A stretch of DNA of 55,553 nucleotides. Origin: Brevibacterium sp. (GTDB taxonomy: Bacteria > Actinomycetota > Actinomycetes > Actinomycetales > Brevibacteriaceae). Made by a program: the position numbers and the translations under genes. The notes under the pieces were generated by a model, which worked only from the letters and a program-made list of their open reading frames with translations, was not told the origin of the DNA and searched no databases. The number at the start of each line of letters is the position of its first letter. The first letter of the stretch is position 1. Below, piece after piece: positions 1 through 7,743 of the stretch. The DNA lies in the NCBI GenBank assembly GCA_031179165.1, contig JAPSIC010000006.1, positions 1 to 55,553 on the forward strand, in the 5' to 3' direction.

Positions 1-20
1 AGCAGATAGGCGATCCTCAT
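1..20 (-). CDS. Start of a further glycosyltransferase-operon gene (partial)
   Basis: The reverse strand reads an ATG at 20-18 and then codes for MRIAYL before the window ends. The ATG overlaps the TGA stop of the next gene upstream (17-19), an ATGA overlap typical of translational coupling. A beginning like MRIAYL is common in GT-B glycosyltransferases, but six residues cannot identify a family. It is probably the third gene of the glycosyltransferase operon starting at 2666. Confidence 0.4.
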
Positions 21-1423
21 CGTGCCTCCTCCAGTTCACGCTCGCGCGCACCCGCGAACGGGTCTGGTTCCGCCACCGGGGCGGCCGTGCTGAGATGGCG
101 CAGTGCTCTGGCCTGCCGCCTCGAATCGTGGGATTCGACGATTCGGGCCCGAGCGGCATCGGTCATCCGCCTCCAGGTGCCCGGCGCCTCCTGCTCGACC
201 CGCACCGCCTCGGCGATGGTCGCGGCGATCGAGCCTGGACTGTGCCCGTCGACGAGCCACCCGGTGACCCCGGTCTCGATCACCTCGGGGACCACGGTGA
301 CGTTCCCGGCGATGCAGGGGATGCCGCTGGCCATGGCTTCGAGCAGCACGGTCGGCAGTCCGTCGGCGTTTCCATCGGCACCGATGACGAAGGGGGCGAC
401 GAGGAGATCGTGGGTGTCGAACATGTCCCGGACCTCGGCCTGGGTCAGCGGACCATGCAGGGTCACGGCGTCACCGAGCTCGTGTTCGACGATGGCGGCC
501 TGCAGCGCCGGGAGCAGGGGCCCATCCCCGACGAGGTCGAGGTGGACGGCCGTCCCGGCCTCGCGCAGGTGCGCGAGAGCCTCGATCAGGTGGCCGAACC
601 CCTTCTTCTCGACCAGCCGGCCGATCGCCAGCAGTCGGAGGAGGCCGGGAGTGCGGGGGCCGGCGTGGGGACGGTAGGCGAAGCGGTCGAGTTCGAGTCC
701 GTTGCGGACCAGGGCGATCTTCGCCGCGGCACCCTCTCCCAGCGCGGCCCGCAGATACGTGCGGTTGTATTCGCTGATGGCGACCGTGTGGTGGGAATCG
801 AGCGTCTTGCGTCTGAGGTCGGAGAGGTCGACGCTCTCGTGGAAGATGTCCTTCGCATGGGTCGTGAACGAGTACGGGATCCCGGTCAGCAGGGATGCCG
901 CCCGGGCGACGGTGGTCGCGACCGATGCGAAGTGGGCGTGCAGGTGGGTGACTCCGTGCTCGAGCGCCAATCGGGCCACGCTCAGGGACTGGACGGCATC
1001 GTCGTGGTCGAGGCGCAGGAGCTCCGGGAGCAACGCTTCGCACTGCGTCGTGTCGGTGAGCGCCTGCGTCGTGTCGGTGAGCGCCTGCGTCGTGCCGGTG
1101 AGCGCCTGGGTCGCGGCCTGCACTGAGAGCCAGAAGCTTCGTGCGCTCGAGGGGCGTTCGACCTGGATGACCGGAGCCCTGACCCGCGCGAGCTCCGGGT
1201 GGAAGCGGGTGTCCGTGGTGGGGCGCAGGGAGAAGATGACGAACTCCTCCCCCGCGGCCTCACGGGCGAGGATCTCGGAGACGATGAAGGTCTCGGAGAA
1301 GCGCGGATACATCTTCAGCACATAGGCCTGCACGCCCCGGGCGCGTGCCGATGGGAAGGCGCCCGGTCGTACCGATGGGAAGGCAGCCGGTGGTGCCGGT
1401 GGGAAGGGGGAATCAGCCGACAT
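17..1423 (-). CDS. GT4-family glycosyltransferase
   Basis: 468 aa. After a Pro/Ala-rich N-terminus of about 30 residues the sequence VLKMYPRFSETFIVSEI marks the acceptor-binding start of colanic-acid-type group 1 glycosyltransferases. The C-terminal nucleotide-sugar domain shows AIGRLVEKKGF, then DGLPTVLLEAMASGIPCIA, the family's E-x7-E region. It should transfer a sugar from a nucleotide or lipid donor to an exported glycan; donor and acceptor are not predictable. The ATG at 1423 has an AGGAGG six bases upstream and overlaps the end of the preceding glycosyltransferase by 11 bp, so the two are coupled. Residues around 107-128 contain TQALT(G/D)T repeated three times, encoded by a 21-bp tandem repeat that probably expands a surface loop. 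Confidence 0.85.
   Translation of the reverse strand: MSADSPFPPAPPAAFPSVRPGAFPSARARGVQAYVLKMYPRFSETFIVSEILAREAAGEEFVIFSLRPTTDTRFHPELARVRAPVIQVERPSSARSFWLSVQAATQALTGTTQALTDTTQALTDTTQCEALLPELLRLDHDDAVQSLSVARLALEHGVTHLHAHFASVATTVARAASLLTGIPYSFTTHAKDIFHESVDLSDLRRKTLDSHHTVAISEYNRTYLRAALGEGAAAKIALVRNGLELDRFAYRPHAGPRTPGLLRLLAIGRLVEKKGFGHLIEALAHLREAGTAVHLDLVGDGPLLPALQAAIVEHELGDAVTLHGPLTQAEVRDMFDTHDLLVAPFVIGADGNADGLPTVLLEAMASGIPCIAGNVTVVPEVIETGVTGWLVDGHSPGSIAATIAEAVRVEQEAPGTWRRMTDAARARIVESHDSRRQARALRHLSTAAPVAEPDPFAGARERELEEAR
1043..1105. repeat. 21-bp tandem repeat inside glycosyltransferase gene
   Basis: Three near-identical 21-bp units begin at 1043, 1064 and 1085, with a fourth degraded one following. 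The unit length is a multiple of three, so it appears in the protein as repeated TQALTDT heptads without breaking the frame. Confidence 0.85.
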
Positions 1424-2666
1424 AGCGGGCCTCCTGAGCGGGTCGAACGTGATCGGTCATGGGCGCGGGGACGGCGTTGAGGAGACCCTGCGCCAGCCGC
1501 GGAACGCGGCGCAGCCCATCGCGGTCGATGCCGCTGCGATCGATCTCGCAGCCCGTTCTCGCAGCGAGCCATTCGCCGAGGTTCTCCGGATCCAGCTCGG
1601 CCAGGGCACGCACGTCGACAGCTCCCGCCCGGCCCAGCGCCGCGGCTCGCCGGGGCTGCTCCGCCCTGCGCCCCACCCGCGGCACGACGAGGGCCGGGGT
1701 GGTCGTCGCCATCACCTCGGCGAGGGTGTTGTACCCGGCCATGCAGACCACGGCCCGGGCGGCGTCGATCAGCCCGGGCACCTCGTTGCTGTGGCGGATC
1801 ACGCGGGTTCCGGGCCGGGCCGAGCGCTTGAGCGATTCGAACTCCGCCCAGTCCATCTGCGGTCCGGTGACGACGAGGTGGGTGTGGCCTGCGGGCGGCC
1901 TGGCCTGCACGGCGGTGCGGGCCAGCGCTCCCCCGTCGGATCCGCCGCCGAGAACGGTGAGGACGAAGGGGTCCCTGGTTGTCGGGGCGGACAGGGGGTC
2001 GGGTCGGGAGAGCGAGAGGTAGCCGGTGGTGACGGCGATCCGGGCCAGCTCGGCCGGGACCTCTCCGGTCAGCCGGGCGTCGTACACGCTCGAATCGCCG
2101 TAGAGCCAGACCTGGTCGAAGGCCTCGGCGACAGCGCCGGCGCCACCGATCCTCGCCCATTCGGCATCGAGCACGGCCGGGGTGTCGAGGACCTCACGCA
2201 GACCGAGCACGGTCGCGCATCCGTGGGTCCTCGCCGCGGCCAGGGCGACCCTGAGCTCCCCGTCGACGCCGAAGGGGTGGCGGTCGACGATGAACAGATC
2301 GGGCTGCTGGGCGGCGAGGATCGCCTCGATCGCGGCGGACCGGAGCGTGCGCAGTCCCGACATCGAGGCGCCGAGGGCTCTGGGAGCGTACCCTCCCCCG
2401 GCGGGCACGACCCCGGGCAGGACCACCCAGTCCCAGCCCCGCGGAAGGGTGAATCGCGTGGCATCGGGGTTGCCGGCGATGAGCAGTCCGCTCACCGGCT
2501 TCCCGGTCAGCCGGGGCAGGTCCCTGGCCAGGGCGAAAGCGAGCGCGCGGTTGCGTCGCACATGTCCCAGCCCCACCGAGTCGTGGGAGAACAATGCGAT
2601 CGTCGTCGATGTCAGGTGATCGCCCTCATCGGCCCTGGTGTCCGTCTCGGCCCTGTTATCCGTCAT
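1413..2666 (-). CDS. MurG/GT28-like glycosyltransferase
   Basis: About 417 aa from the ATG at 2666 (MTDNRAET). The frame stays open upstream to 2837, but that part runs through tandem repeats and does not look coding. The beginning of the conserved part, IALFSHDSVGLGHVRRNRALA, resembles the N-terminal Rossmann domain of MurG-like GT-B enzymes, and the C-terminal half has VVCMAGYNTLAEVMATTTPAL, the donor-site region of GT28 transferases. Substrates are unknown. It is the first gene of the operon, followed with 11-bp overlap by the GT4 enzyme. An 18-bp dyad at 2710-2727, 44 bp upstream of the start, is probably a regulator site. The Shine-Dalgarno sequence is weak (CTGAGAGC). Confidence 0.75.
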   Translation of the reverse strand: MTDNRAETDTRADEGDHLTSTTIALFSHDSVGLGHVRRNRALAFALARDLPRLTGKPVSGLLIAGNPDATRFTLPRGWDWVVLPGVVPAGGGYAPRALGASMSGLRTLRSAAIEAILAAQQPDLFIVDRHPFGVDGELRVALAAARTHGCATVLGLREVLDTPAVLDAEWARIGGAGAVAEAFDQVWLYGDSSVYDARLTGEVPAELARIAVTTGYLSLSRPDPLSAPTTRDPFVLTVLGGGSDGGALARTAVQARPPAGHTHLVVTGPQMDWAEFESLKRSARPGTRVIRHSNEVPGLIDAARAVVCMAGYNTLAEVMATTTPALVVPRVGRRAEQPRRAAALGRAGAVDVRALAELDPENLGEWLAARTGCEIDRSGIDRDGLRRVPRLAQGLLNAVPAPMTDHVRPAQEARYVG

Positions 2667-2683
2667 GCTCTCAGCCTGCGGGT

Positions 2684-2727
2684 GCCGGATGAGGCCGAGA
2701 CAAGAGCCGGATGAGAACATTCTCATC
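2684..2727. promoter_or_regulatory. Dyad and 22-bp-spaced direct repeat upstream of glycosyltransferase operon
   Basis: GATGAGAACATTCTCATC at 2710-2727 has perfect 8-bp arms around CA. GCCGGATGAG occurs at 2684-2693 and again at 2706-2715, 22 bp apart (two helical turns), a spacing typical of OmpR-family regulator sites. A closely related 18-mer lies at 5455-5472, upstream of the adjacent two-component operon. I infer binding by the regulator encoded at 2845-3504. Confidence 0.55.
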
Positions 2728-2848
2728 TTCGTCGCGCCGCATATCCGCCAGCGTGGTCGCGCCGTGCATCCGCCTGCGTGGTCGCGCCGTGCATCCGTCT
2801 GCGTGGTCGCCCCTCGCATCAGGCTGCGCAGTCGCATGCGCGTCTCAG
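2727..2848. repeat. 25-bp tandem repeat between regulator gene and glycosyltransferase operon
   Basis: Units of 25 bp beginning GCGTGGTCGCGCCGTGCATC start at 2751, 2776 and 2801, with diverged units before (from about 2727) and after (2826). The array reaches the last codons of the response-regulator gene at 2845. No gene-like coding potential is apparent. Confidence 0.8.
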
Positions 2849-3504
2849 TCCACGCGGTAGCCGAATCCTCGCACCGTGGTCACGAAGTCGCTGCCCAGCT
2901 TCTTGCGCAGGTAGCCGATGTAGACGTCGACGACATTGGATCCGGGGTCGAAGTCGTAGCCCCACACGTGGGAGAGCAGCTGCTCCCGGGACAGCACCTG
3001 GCCCCGATTGTGGAGGAGGATCTCGGCCAGGGACAGCTCCCGCGCGGACAGCTCGACCTCCTTGCCGGCCACCCTCACCTGCCTGCGGAGGAGGTCGATG
3101 TGGACGTCGCCGCGGACGAGTTCCGTCGCCGGCGCCTCGGGCTGGTTCTCCTTGAGCCGGAGCCTGATCCGCGCGAGCAGCTCGCCGAAGCGGAAGGGCT
3201 TGACCATGTAGTCGACCGCCCCGCTCTCCAGCGCGTAGATCGTGTCGTCGGTGTTGTCGCGGGCGGTGAGCACGAGCACGGGCAGCTCGGGCCGCTGCTC
3301 CTTGAGCTCGGAGAGCACACTGAACCCGTCCAGGAGCGGCAGACCGATGTCGAGGACGACGAGGTCGAAGTCTCCGGTCAGCGCCAGGTCGCGTCCGCTG
3401 AGCCCGTCGCCGGTCACGTTCGAGGTGAACCCGGCGGCCTTGAGCCCCTTGGCGATGAACGAGGAGATGCGACCCTCGTCCTCGACGATGAGAATTCGCT
3501 TCAC
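2845..3504 (-). CDS. OmpR/PhoB-type response regulator
   Basis: 219 aa. The receiver domain (about 1-115) has the acidic pair E8/D9, the phospho-acceptor D52 in LVVLDIGLP, the switch threonine in VLVLTARD and the lysine in DYMVKPF. The C-terminal winged helix (about 125-219) has LSAREL and the recognition segment ending VRGFGYRVD. Its ATG overlaps the kinase's TGA stop by four bases, so the pair is co-translated. The conserved site upstream of its own operon and of the glycosyltransferase operon suggests autoregulation plus control of surface-glycan synthesis; this is inference. The stimulus is unknown. Confidence 0.93.
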   Translation of the reverse strand: MKRILIVEDEGRISSFIAKGLKAAGFTSNVTGDGLSGRDLALTGDFDLVVLDIGLPLLDGFSVLSELKEQRPELPVLVLTARDNTDDTIYALESGAVDYMVKPFRFGELLARIRLRLKENQPEAPATELVRGDVHIDLLRRQVRVAGKEVELSARELSLAEILLHNRGQVLSREQLLSHVWGYDFDPGSNVVDVYIGYLRKKLGSDFVTTVRGFGYRVD

Positions 3505-5009
3505 TCTGCTCCTTTCGGCAGGATCATCCGGAACTGCGCCCCCACCTCGGTGTCGTCGAGAACCACGGTACCGCCATGCGCCTCGGCGATGGCCCTGATG
3601 ATCGAGAGTCCGAGGCCGAAGCCGTCCCCCTTGTCGGTGCCGCGGCGGAAGCGCTCGAAGATCCCGTCCGCGATCTCCGGGGACACTCCCGCGCCCTCGT
3701 CACGGACCCACAGGTGGACCTCGTCGCCGTCGAGGCGGGCACCGAAGGCGATCGTGTCCCCCTCGTCGGTGTGGTCGACGGAGTTCGCGGCCAACTGCAG
3801 CAGGGCCTGGGTCAGGCGCTGCCGGTCGGCTGTGAATGCGATGTCATCCACCTCGTCGAGGGTCCAGTCGCGGGTGCCCAGGGCACGGGCCTTGGCGAGC
3901 ACATCCTGGAGCAGGTGGGCGACGTCGACGGTCTCGGGCCGGACGAAGTCGGGCCGGCGGGAGCGGGCCAGCAGCAGCAGTTCGTCGACGAGGCGCGACA
4001 TCCGGTCCGTCTCATCGAGCAGCAGGGCCTGCGTCTCCGCGACATCGTCGGCGTCGTCGACGTCCATGATCTCGAGGTGGCCGCGCAGGACGGTCAGCGG
4101 GGTGCGCAGCTCATGCCCGGCGTCGTCGAGGAAGGTGCGCTGGGCGACGAAGGCCGCCTCGAGCCGGTCGAGCATCGCGTTGAAGGTCCGGCCGAGTTCG
4201 GCGATGTCGTCGTTGCCCACCACGCTCAGGCGTTTGCCGAGGTCACCGCCCGAGATCGACTGTGCGGTCCGGCGCAGCTCGGTCACCGGCTGGAGCAGGC
4301 GACGGGCGAGGATGGAGGAGATCCCGGAGATGAGGATGGCCGCGGCGAGGGCGACGACGATGTAGATCTGCATCACCTGGGTGAGGTCGGCGCGACTGGC
4401 GGAGACGTTGTGCATGACGACGAAGGAGGCGGGCTTGGTTCCGGTGCCGCCGGAGGCTTCCGCCGGTGCAGGGGTCCCGGCCCGGGTCTCGACCGGCCCG
4501 GCCGGGGGCGACGCCGTTGCTCCGCCGGTCGCCTCGCGGCCCGCCCGGTCGGTGGCGACGGGAAGGACGTAGCCTTCGTACTCGATCTTGCCGATCCGCA
4601 GGGCGATGCGTCCCCCGGCCTCGGCGACGGCGGCGACCTCCTTCTCGAACTCCTTGGATTCGCGCAGCAGCGGCTCCGAGTCGCCCTGGTAGAGGACGCG
4701 GCCGTCGGTGAGGAAGGCGAAGAACGCCTCGTCGGCGTTGGGCTGGTTCTGCGCGAGGAACTGGCTGAGCAGATGGTCGACCGAGGCGAAGGGCCGGCCG
4801 GTCTCCGGGTCGACGCCGGTCTGGGCGAAGGACCGCATCTCGGCGATCTCCTGGGACATCGTCGAGGTGTTGCGGCTCTCGACGTTGTTCGACTCGACCG
4901 TGTAGAGGACGAAGCCGACGATCGTGAGCGTGAGGACCGACAGGATGGCGACGGCGATGGTGAGTCGGTTCTGAACGGTCAGCCTGATGCGCCGCTCAGT
5001 CGTCATCAT
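3501..5009 (-). CDS. Membrane sensor histidine kinase
   Basis: About 502 aa from ATG codons at 5009 or 5006 (MMTTERRIRL); the longer open frame to 5228 is read through the preceding acidic gene and looks spurious. Order: N-terminal membrane helix (LTIAVAILSVLTLTIVGFVL), an extracytoplasmic region of about 160 residues with a Pro/Gly/Thr-rich segment, a second helix (IYIVVALAAAILISG), HAMP, HisKA with DDAGHELRTPLTVLRGHLE (phosphorylated His), and HATPase_c with N box (QLAANSVDH) and G boxes (DEGAGVSPE, GFGLGLSI). It should phosphorylate the regulator at 2845-3504. It overlaps its upstream neighbour by 11-14 bp and its downstream neighbour by 4 bp. Confidence 0.92.
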   Translation of the reverse strand: MMTTERRIRLTVQNRLTIAVAILSVLTLTIVGFVLYTVESNNVESRNTSTMSQEIAEMRSFAQTGVDPETGRPFASVDHLLSQFLAQNQPNADEAFFAFLTDGRVLYQGDSEPLLRESKEFEKEVAAVAEAGGRIALRIGKIEYEGYVLPVATDRAGREATGGATASPPAGPVETRAGTPAPAEASGGTGTKPASFVVMHNVSASRADLTQVMQIYIVVALAAAILISGISSILARRLLQPVTELRRTAQSISGGDLGKRLSVVGNDDIAELGRTFNAMLDRLEAAFVAQRTFLDDAGHELRTPLTVLRGHLEIMDVDDADDVAETQALLLDETDRMSRLVDELLLLARSRRPDFVRPETVDVAHLLQDVLAKARALGTRDWTLDEVDDIAFTADRQRLTQALLQLAANSVDHTDEGDTIAFGARLDGDEVHLWVRDEGAGVSPEIADGIFERFRRGTDKGDGFGLGLSIIRAIAEAHGGTVVLDDTEVGAQFRMILPKGAE

Positions 5010-5391
5010 CGTCCCCGGAGTCCTCGACCTCTTCCCCGTCCCCGACGTCGTCGTCATCGTCGTCACCGTTGGGGACCTCCCGCGGCGGGTTCGGCGCCGG
5101 CTCGTAGGACCGCTCGATCCGCGGGGGTTCACGGTCGGCCCCGGCCCCATCCGCGTTCGCCCCGGCATCGTCGGCGCTGCCGTTCGCATCGGCGGTGGAG
5201 TCCGCGCCGTCCCCGCCCGAGCTGCCACCGGGGCTCTCCGGTGGTCGGGCGGGTTCGGAGGTGGACGAGGGGTGGGGAGTGACCTCGACCGGCGTGAGGT
5301 CGGGCGGCTCGGGCTGGGCGGTGTTTCTGACGATGACGACGGTCAGTGCCGCGAGCACGACGACGAGGCCGGTCACGATCCAGCCCACCAT
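4996..5391 (-). CDS. Small acidic single-pass membrane protein heading the two-component operon
   Basis: 131 aa from the ATG at 5391 (MVGWIVTG), chosen because a GGGGGGAC lies eight bases upstream; in-frame GTG and TTG starts up to 5427 are possible. One membrane helix (VGWIVTGLVVVLAALTVVIV) is followed by a low-complexity Pro/Ser/Gly/Asp region and a C-terminus very rich in Asp and Glu. No known domain. Its stop overlaps the sensor-kinase start, so the three genes form one operon. The acidic tail probably faces outward (inferred from the charged RNTAQ segment after the helix, not certain). It could bind cations or modulate the sensor kinase. Confidence 0.65.
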   Translation of the reverse strand: MVGWIVTGLVVVLAALTVVIVRNTAQPEPPDLTPVEVTPHPSSTSEPARPPESPGGSSGGDGADSTADANGSADDAGANADGAGADREPPRIERSYEPAPNPPREVPNGDDDDDDVGDGEEVEDSGDDDDD

Positions 5392-5454
5392 CTGCGATTG
5401 TCCCCCCACCCTTCTCACACTGCCCAACCCGGCCTGCTTTGTCGAGGGAAATCG

Positions 5455-5472
5455 GATGAGAGTCTTCTTATC
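5455..5472. promoter_or_regulatory. Dyad upstream of the two-component operon
   Basis: GATGAGAGTCTTCTTATC matches the dyad at 2710-2727 at 14 of 18 positions and lies 64 bp upstream of the preferred start of the acidic-protein gene. As at the other site, it is preceded by CGGATGAG. I infer an autoregulatory operator. Confidence 0.5.
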
Positions 5473-5493
5473 GGGCCCGCGCCCTGCGCGGAG

Positions 5494-6336
5494 TCAGGCG
5501 CCGAAGGAGAGGAAGGTCCGACGCATCCGCTCGGGGGATGCGCGCACGCCACTGAACAGCTCGAACGCGTCGACCGCCTGGTTGACCGCCATTCCCGACC
5601 CGTCAAGGGTCCGGCATCCTCTGTCCCGGGCCTCGCGCAGCAGCCGGGTCTCGAGGGGGAAGTAGACGACGTCGGCCACCCACATCCGCGGATCGAGGAG
5701 GCCCGTGTCGAACGGGGTCCCGGGGAAGGAGGCCATTCCGACCGGGGTCGCATTGACGATTCCGTCCGCCGAGGTGACCGCCGCCTCGAGCTCGTCGGTG
5801 GAGATCGCGCGGACACCGGCTCCGATGTCGGCGGCGAGGTCGTGGGCCCGGTCGGCACCGACATCGGCGATGATCAGGTCGTCGACTCCCAGCTCCGACA
5901 GGGCGAAGGCGACGGCTCGGCCGGCTCCTCCGGCTCCGATCTGCACGACCTGCCCGGTCGCGGCGCCGTCGAGCCCCTCGGCGAATCCGCGCGCGAACCC
6001 GGTGACGTCGGTGTTGAAGCCGGTCGTCGTGCCGTACTCGCCGATGACGACGGTGTTGACGGAGCCGATCCGCTGGGCGCCCGGGTCCACCTCGTCGAGG
6101 AGGTCGAGCACCTGCTGTTTGAAGGGGTGGGTGACGTTGAGGCCGTTGAATCCCAGCCTCACGGCGGCGGTGAGCAGCTCGCCGAGTTCGGCGCCGTGTC
6201 GCGTGGGCGCGGTGACGTCGAGGATCCGGTACATCGTCCTGATTCCGTGGAAGTCCCCTTCGGCCTCATGCATCCGCGGGGTCCGGGAGGCGGAGATCCC
6301 CTCGCCGATCAGGCCCAGCAGCAGCGTGTCGCTCAT
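5494..6336 (-). CDS. Quinate/shikimate dehydrogenase
   Basis: 280 aa, AroE family. It catalyses NAD(P)-dependent oxidation of shikimate (and probably quinate) to 3-dehydroshikimate (3-dehydroquinate). [11 protein letters not shown] at 18-28 is the substrate-loop variant seen in catabolic quinate/shikimate dehydrogenases rather than the SPLHN form of biosynthetic AroE. NVTHPFK gives the catalytic lysine (about K73), GFNTD the aspartate (about D110), and GAGGAGRAV at about 134 the nucleotide loop. ATGA overlap with the dehydroquinase upstream. Equivalent in role to QsuD of Corynebacterium glutamicum; no symbol assigned because the regulator and order differ. Confidence 0.88.
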   Translation of the reverse strand: MSDTLLLGLIGEGISASRTPRMHEAEGDFHGIRTMYRILDVTAPTRHGAELGELLTAAVRLGFNGLNVTHPFKQQVLDLLDEVDPGAQRIGSVNTVVIGEYGTTTGFNTDVTGFARGFAEGLDGAATGQVVQIGAGGAGRAVAFALSELGVDDLIIADVGADRAHDLAADIGAGVRAISTDELEAAVTSADGIVNATPVGMASFPGTPFDTGLLDPRMWVADVVYFPLETRLLREARDRGCRTLDGSGMAVNQAVDAFELFSGVRASPERMRRTFLSFGA

Positions 6337-6824
6337 AGTCGTCCCTTCGTCGTCCGGTCGGCGCCGGCGGTGGTGGTCCTCGGGCCGCCGATCGCCTCGG
6401 CGAGGATCCGGATCGCGTGCGCGTAGCCGCGCGCGCCGGCCCCCGCGACGACGGCGTCGGCGACGAGGGAGATGTAGGAGTGGTGGCGGAAGGGCTCGCG
6501 CGCATGCGGATTGCTCAGGTGCACCTCGACGATGGGCTGCGGGTAGGACTTGAGCGCGTCGTGGAGCGCCACCGAGGTGTGCGTGTAGGCGGCCGCGTTG
6601 ACCACCGCCCCGACGGTCGAGCCCCGGGCGGCGTGGACGGCGTCGATCAGCTCACCCTCATGGTTGGACTGGATGCAGCGAGCCTCGAGACCCACCTCGG
6701 CGGCGGTGGCGGCGCAGAGCTCGTCGATGTCGGCCAGCGTCGTGCGGCCGTAGATCTCGGGTTCGCGGACGCCGAGCAGGTTGAGGTTGGGTCCGTTGAG
6801 GACGAGGATCTGGTTCATCATCAC
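6333..6824 (-). CDS. aroQ: Type II 3-dehydroquinate dehydratase
   Basis: About 161-163 aa. Interconverts 3-dehydroquinate and 3-dehydroshikimate. The type II signature [21 protein letters not shown] opens the protein; [16 protein letters not shown] and [18 protein letters not shown] carry the other conserved active-site residues. Three starts abut (GTG 6824, ATG 6821, ATG 6818); the GTG overlaps the TGA of the IclR gene. The ATG at 6818 has the best-placed AGGTG. Lying in a catabolic operon with the dehydrogenase and regulator, it probably works in quinate breakdown (QsuC role) rather than aromatic biosynthesis. Confidence 0.92.
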   Translation of the reverse strand: MMMNQILVLNGPNLNLLGVREPEIYGRTTLADIDELCAATAAEVGLEARCIQSNHEGELIDAVHAARGSTVGAVVNAAAYTHTSVALHDALKSYPQPIVEVHLSNPHAREPFRHHSYISLVADAVVAGAGARGYAHAIRILAEAIGGPRTTTAGADRTTKGRL

Positions 6825-7570
6825 CTGGGCAATCTGGCCGCGACCTGCGTCGCGGTCTCCGTGAGTTGGGGGACGAGCTCGATGAGCTCGTCGAGGGAGC
6901 GGCGGAACACCGGCGCGGCCAGCGCCAGCGCCGCCAGCAGCCGGCCGTCGAGGTCGAGCACGGGCACCGCCAGGGCGTTCATGCCGATGTCGTTCTCCTC
7001 CGACTGGCCGGCCCAGCCGAGTTCCCGGATCCTCGCGAGCTTCTCGCGCAGCCGCGCGGGGTCCGTGATCGAATTCGGGGTCCGGGGGCTCAGGTCGAGC
7101 TCGTCGATGACCCGGTCGTGCTCGGGGTCGAAGGCGAGGAGCACCTGTCCCAGCGCCGAGGTGTGCAGCGGAGCCTGGTCACCCGGGTCGGTGGTGGTCC
7201 GGTACTGGGGACCGTCCACCGTGAGCACGGTCAGCGAGGCGTTGCCCTGGCGCACGGAGAGAATGCTCGACTCCCCCGTCACCTGCGTCAGAGTCCGCAG
7301 CAGGTCTTTCGTCGCTCCGTCGAAGCCGCGCCGGTGGGCGACCTTCTGGCTCAGCCGGAAGACCTCCAGGCCCAGCGTGTAGAGCTTGCTCGCCGGGTTG
7401 AAGTCGGCGTACCCGGCCTCGACCAGTCCGCCCAGCAGCCGGTAGGCGGTGCTGAACGGGTGACCGCTGGCTTCGGCCGCGGCGGCGGCGCTGAGACCCT
7501 CCGGATGGTCGCCGAGGAGCTCGAGCATCTCGAACGCCTTGGCCACCGTGTTCGATCCCTTCGCGGGCAT
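6821..7570 (-). CDS. IclR-family regulator of the quinate/shikimate locus
   Basis: 249 aa from the ATG at 7570, which has AGGAGG five bases upstream; a GTG at 7576 is the alternative. N-terminal winged helix (about 8-70: [21 protein letters not shown], then [18 protein letters not shown]) and C-terminal effector domain (about 80-249, with [14 protein letters not shown] and a conserved [13 protein letters not shown] stretch). It heads an operon with dehydroquinase and quinate/shikimate dehydrogenase and is divergent from the transporter gene, so it probably controls both. The likely ligand is a pathway compound (quinate, shikimate or protocatechuate); inferred. In C. glutamicum the equivalent regulator QsuR is LysR-type, so this is a different solution. 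Confidence 0.85.
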   Translation of the reverse strand: MPAKGSNTVAKAFEMLELLGDHPEGLSAAAAAEASGHPFSTAYRLLGGLVEAGYADFNPASKLYTLGLEVFRLSQKVAHRRGFDGATKDLLRTLTQVTGESSILSVRQGNASLTVLTVDGPQYRTTTDPGDQAPLHTSALGQVLLAFDPEHDRVIDELDLSPRTPNSITDPARLREKLARIRELGWAGQSEENDIGMNALAVPVLDLDGRLLAALALAAPVFRRSLDELIELVPQLTETATQVAARLPR

Positions 7571-7707
7571 GAGCACCTCCTCTCATCGGTCGTGAGTCGT
7601 CGACAACGTCTTGGCCGACCGCAGTCACGGTCGTGCGCCGGTCGCACACATCGGACGTTGACAGGCTATGTCATCTGCCTCACACTGTAAACCACAATGT
7701 AACAGTA

Positions 7708-7726
7708 ATTGCCACATTATGGCAAT
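7708..7726. promoter_or_regulatory. Candidate operator between IclR and transporter genes
   Basis: ATTGCCACATTATGGCAAT is a perfect inverted repeat with 7-bp arms and a 5-bp spacer, in an AT-rich patch of the divergent intergenic region, 17 bp upstream of the transporter start. A related CCACAATG lies at 7692-7699. Position and symmetry fit an IclR-type binding site, probably repressing the transporter and dehydratase genes. Confidence 0.5.
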
Positions 7727-7743
7727 GGAGGATTCGAGGAACC

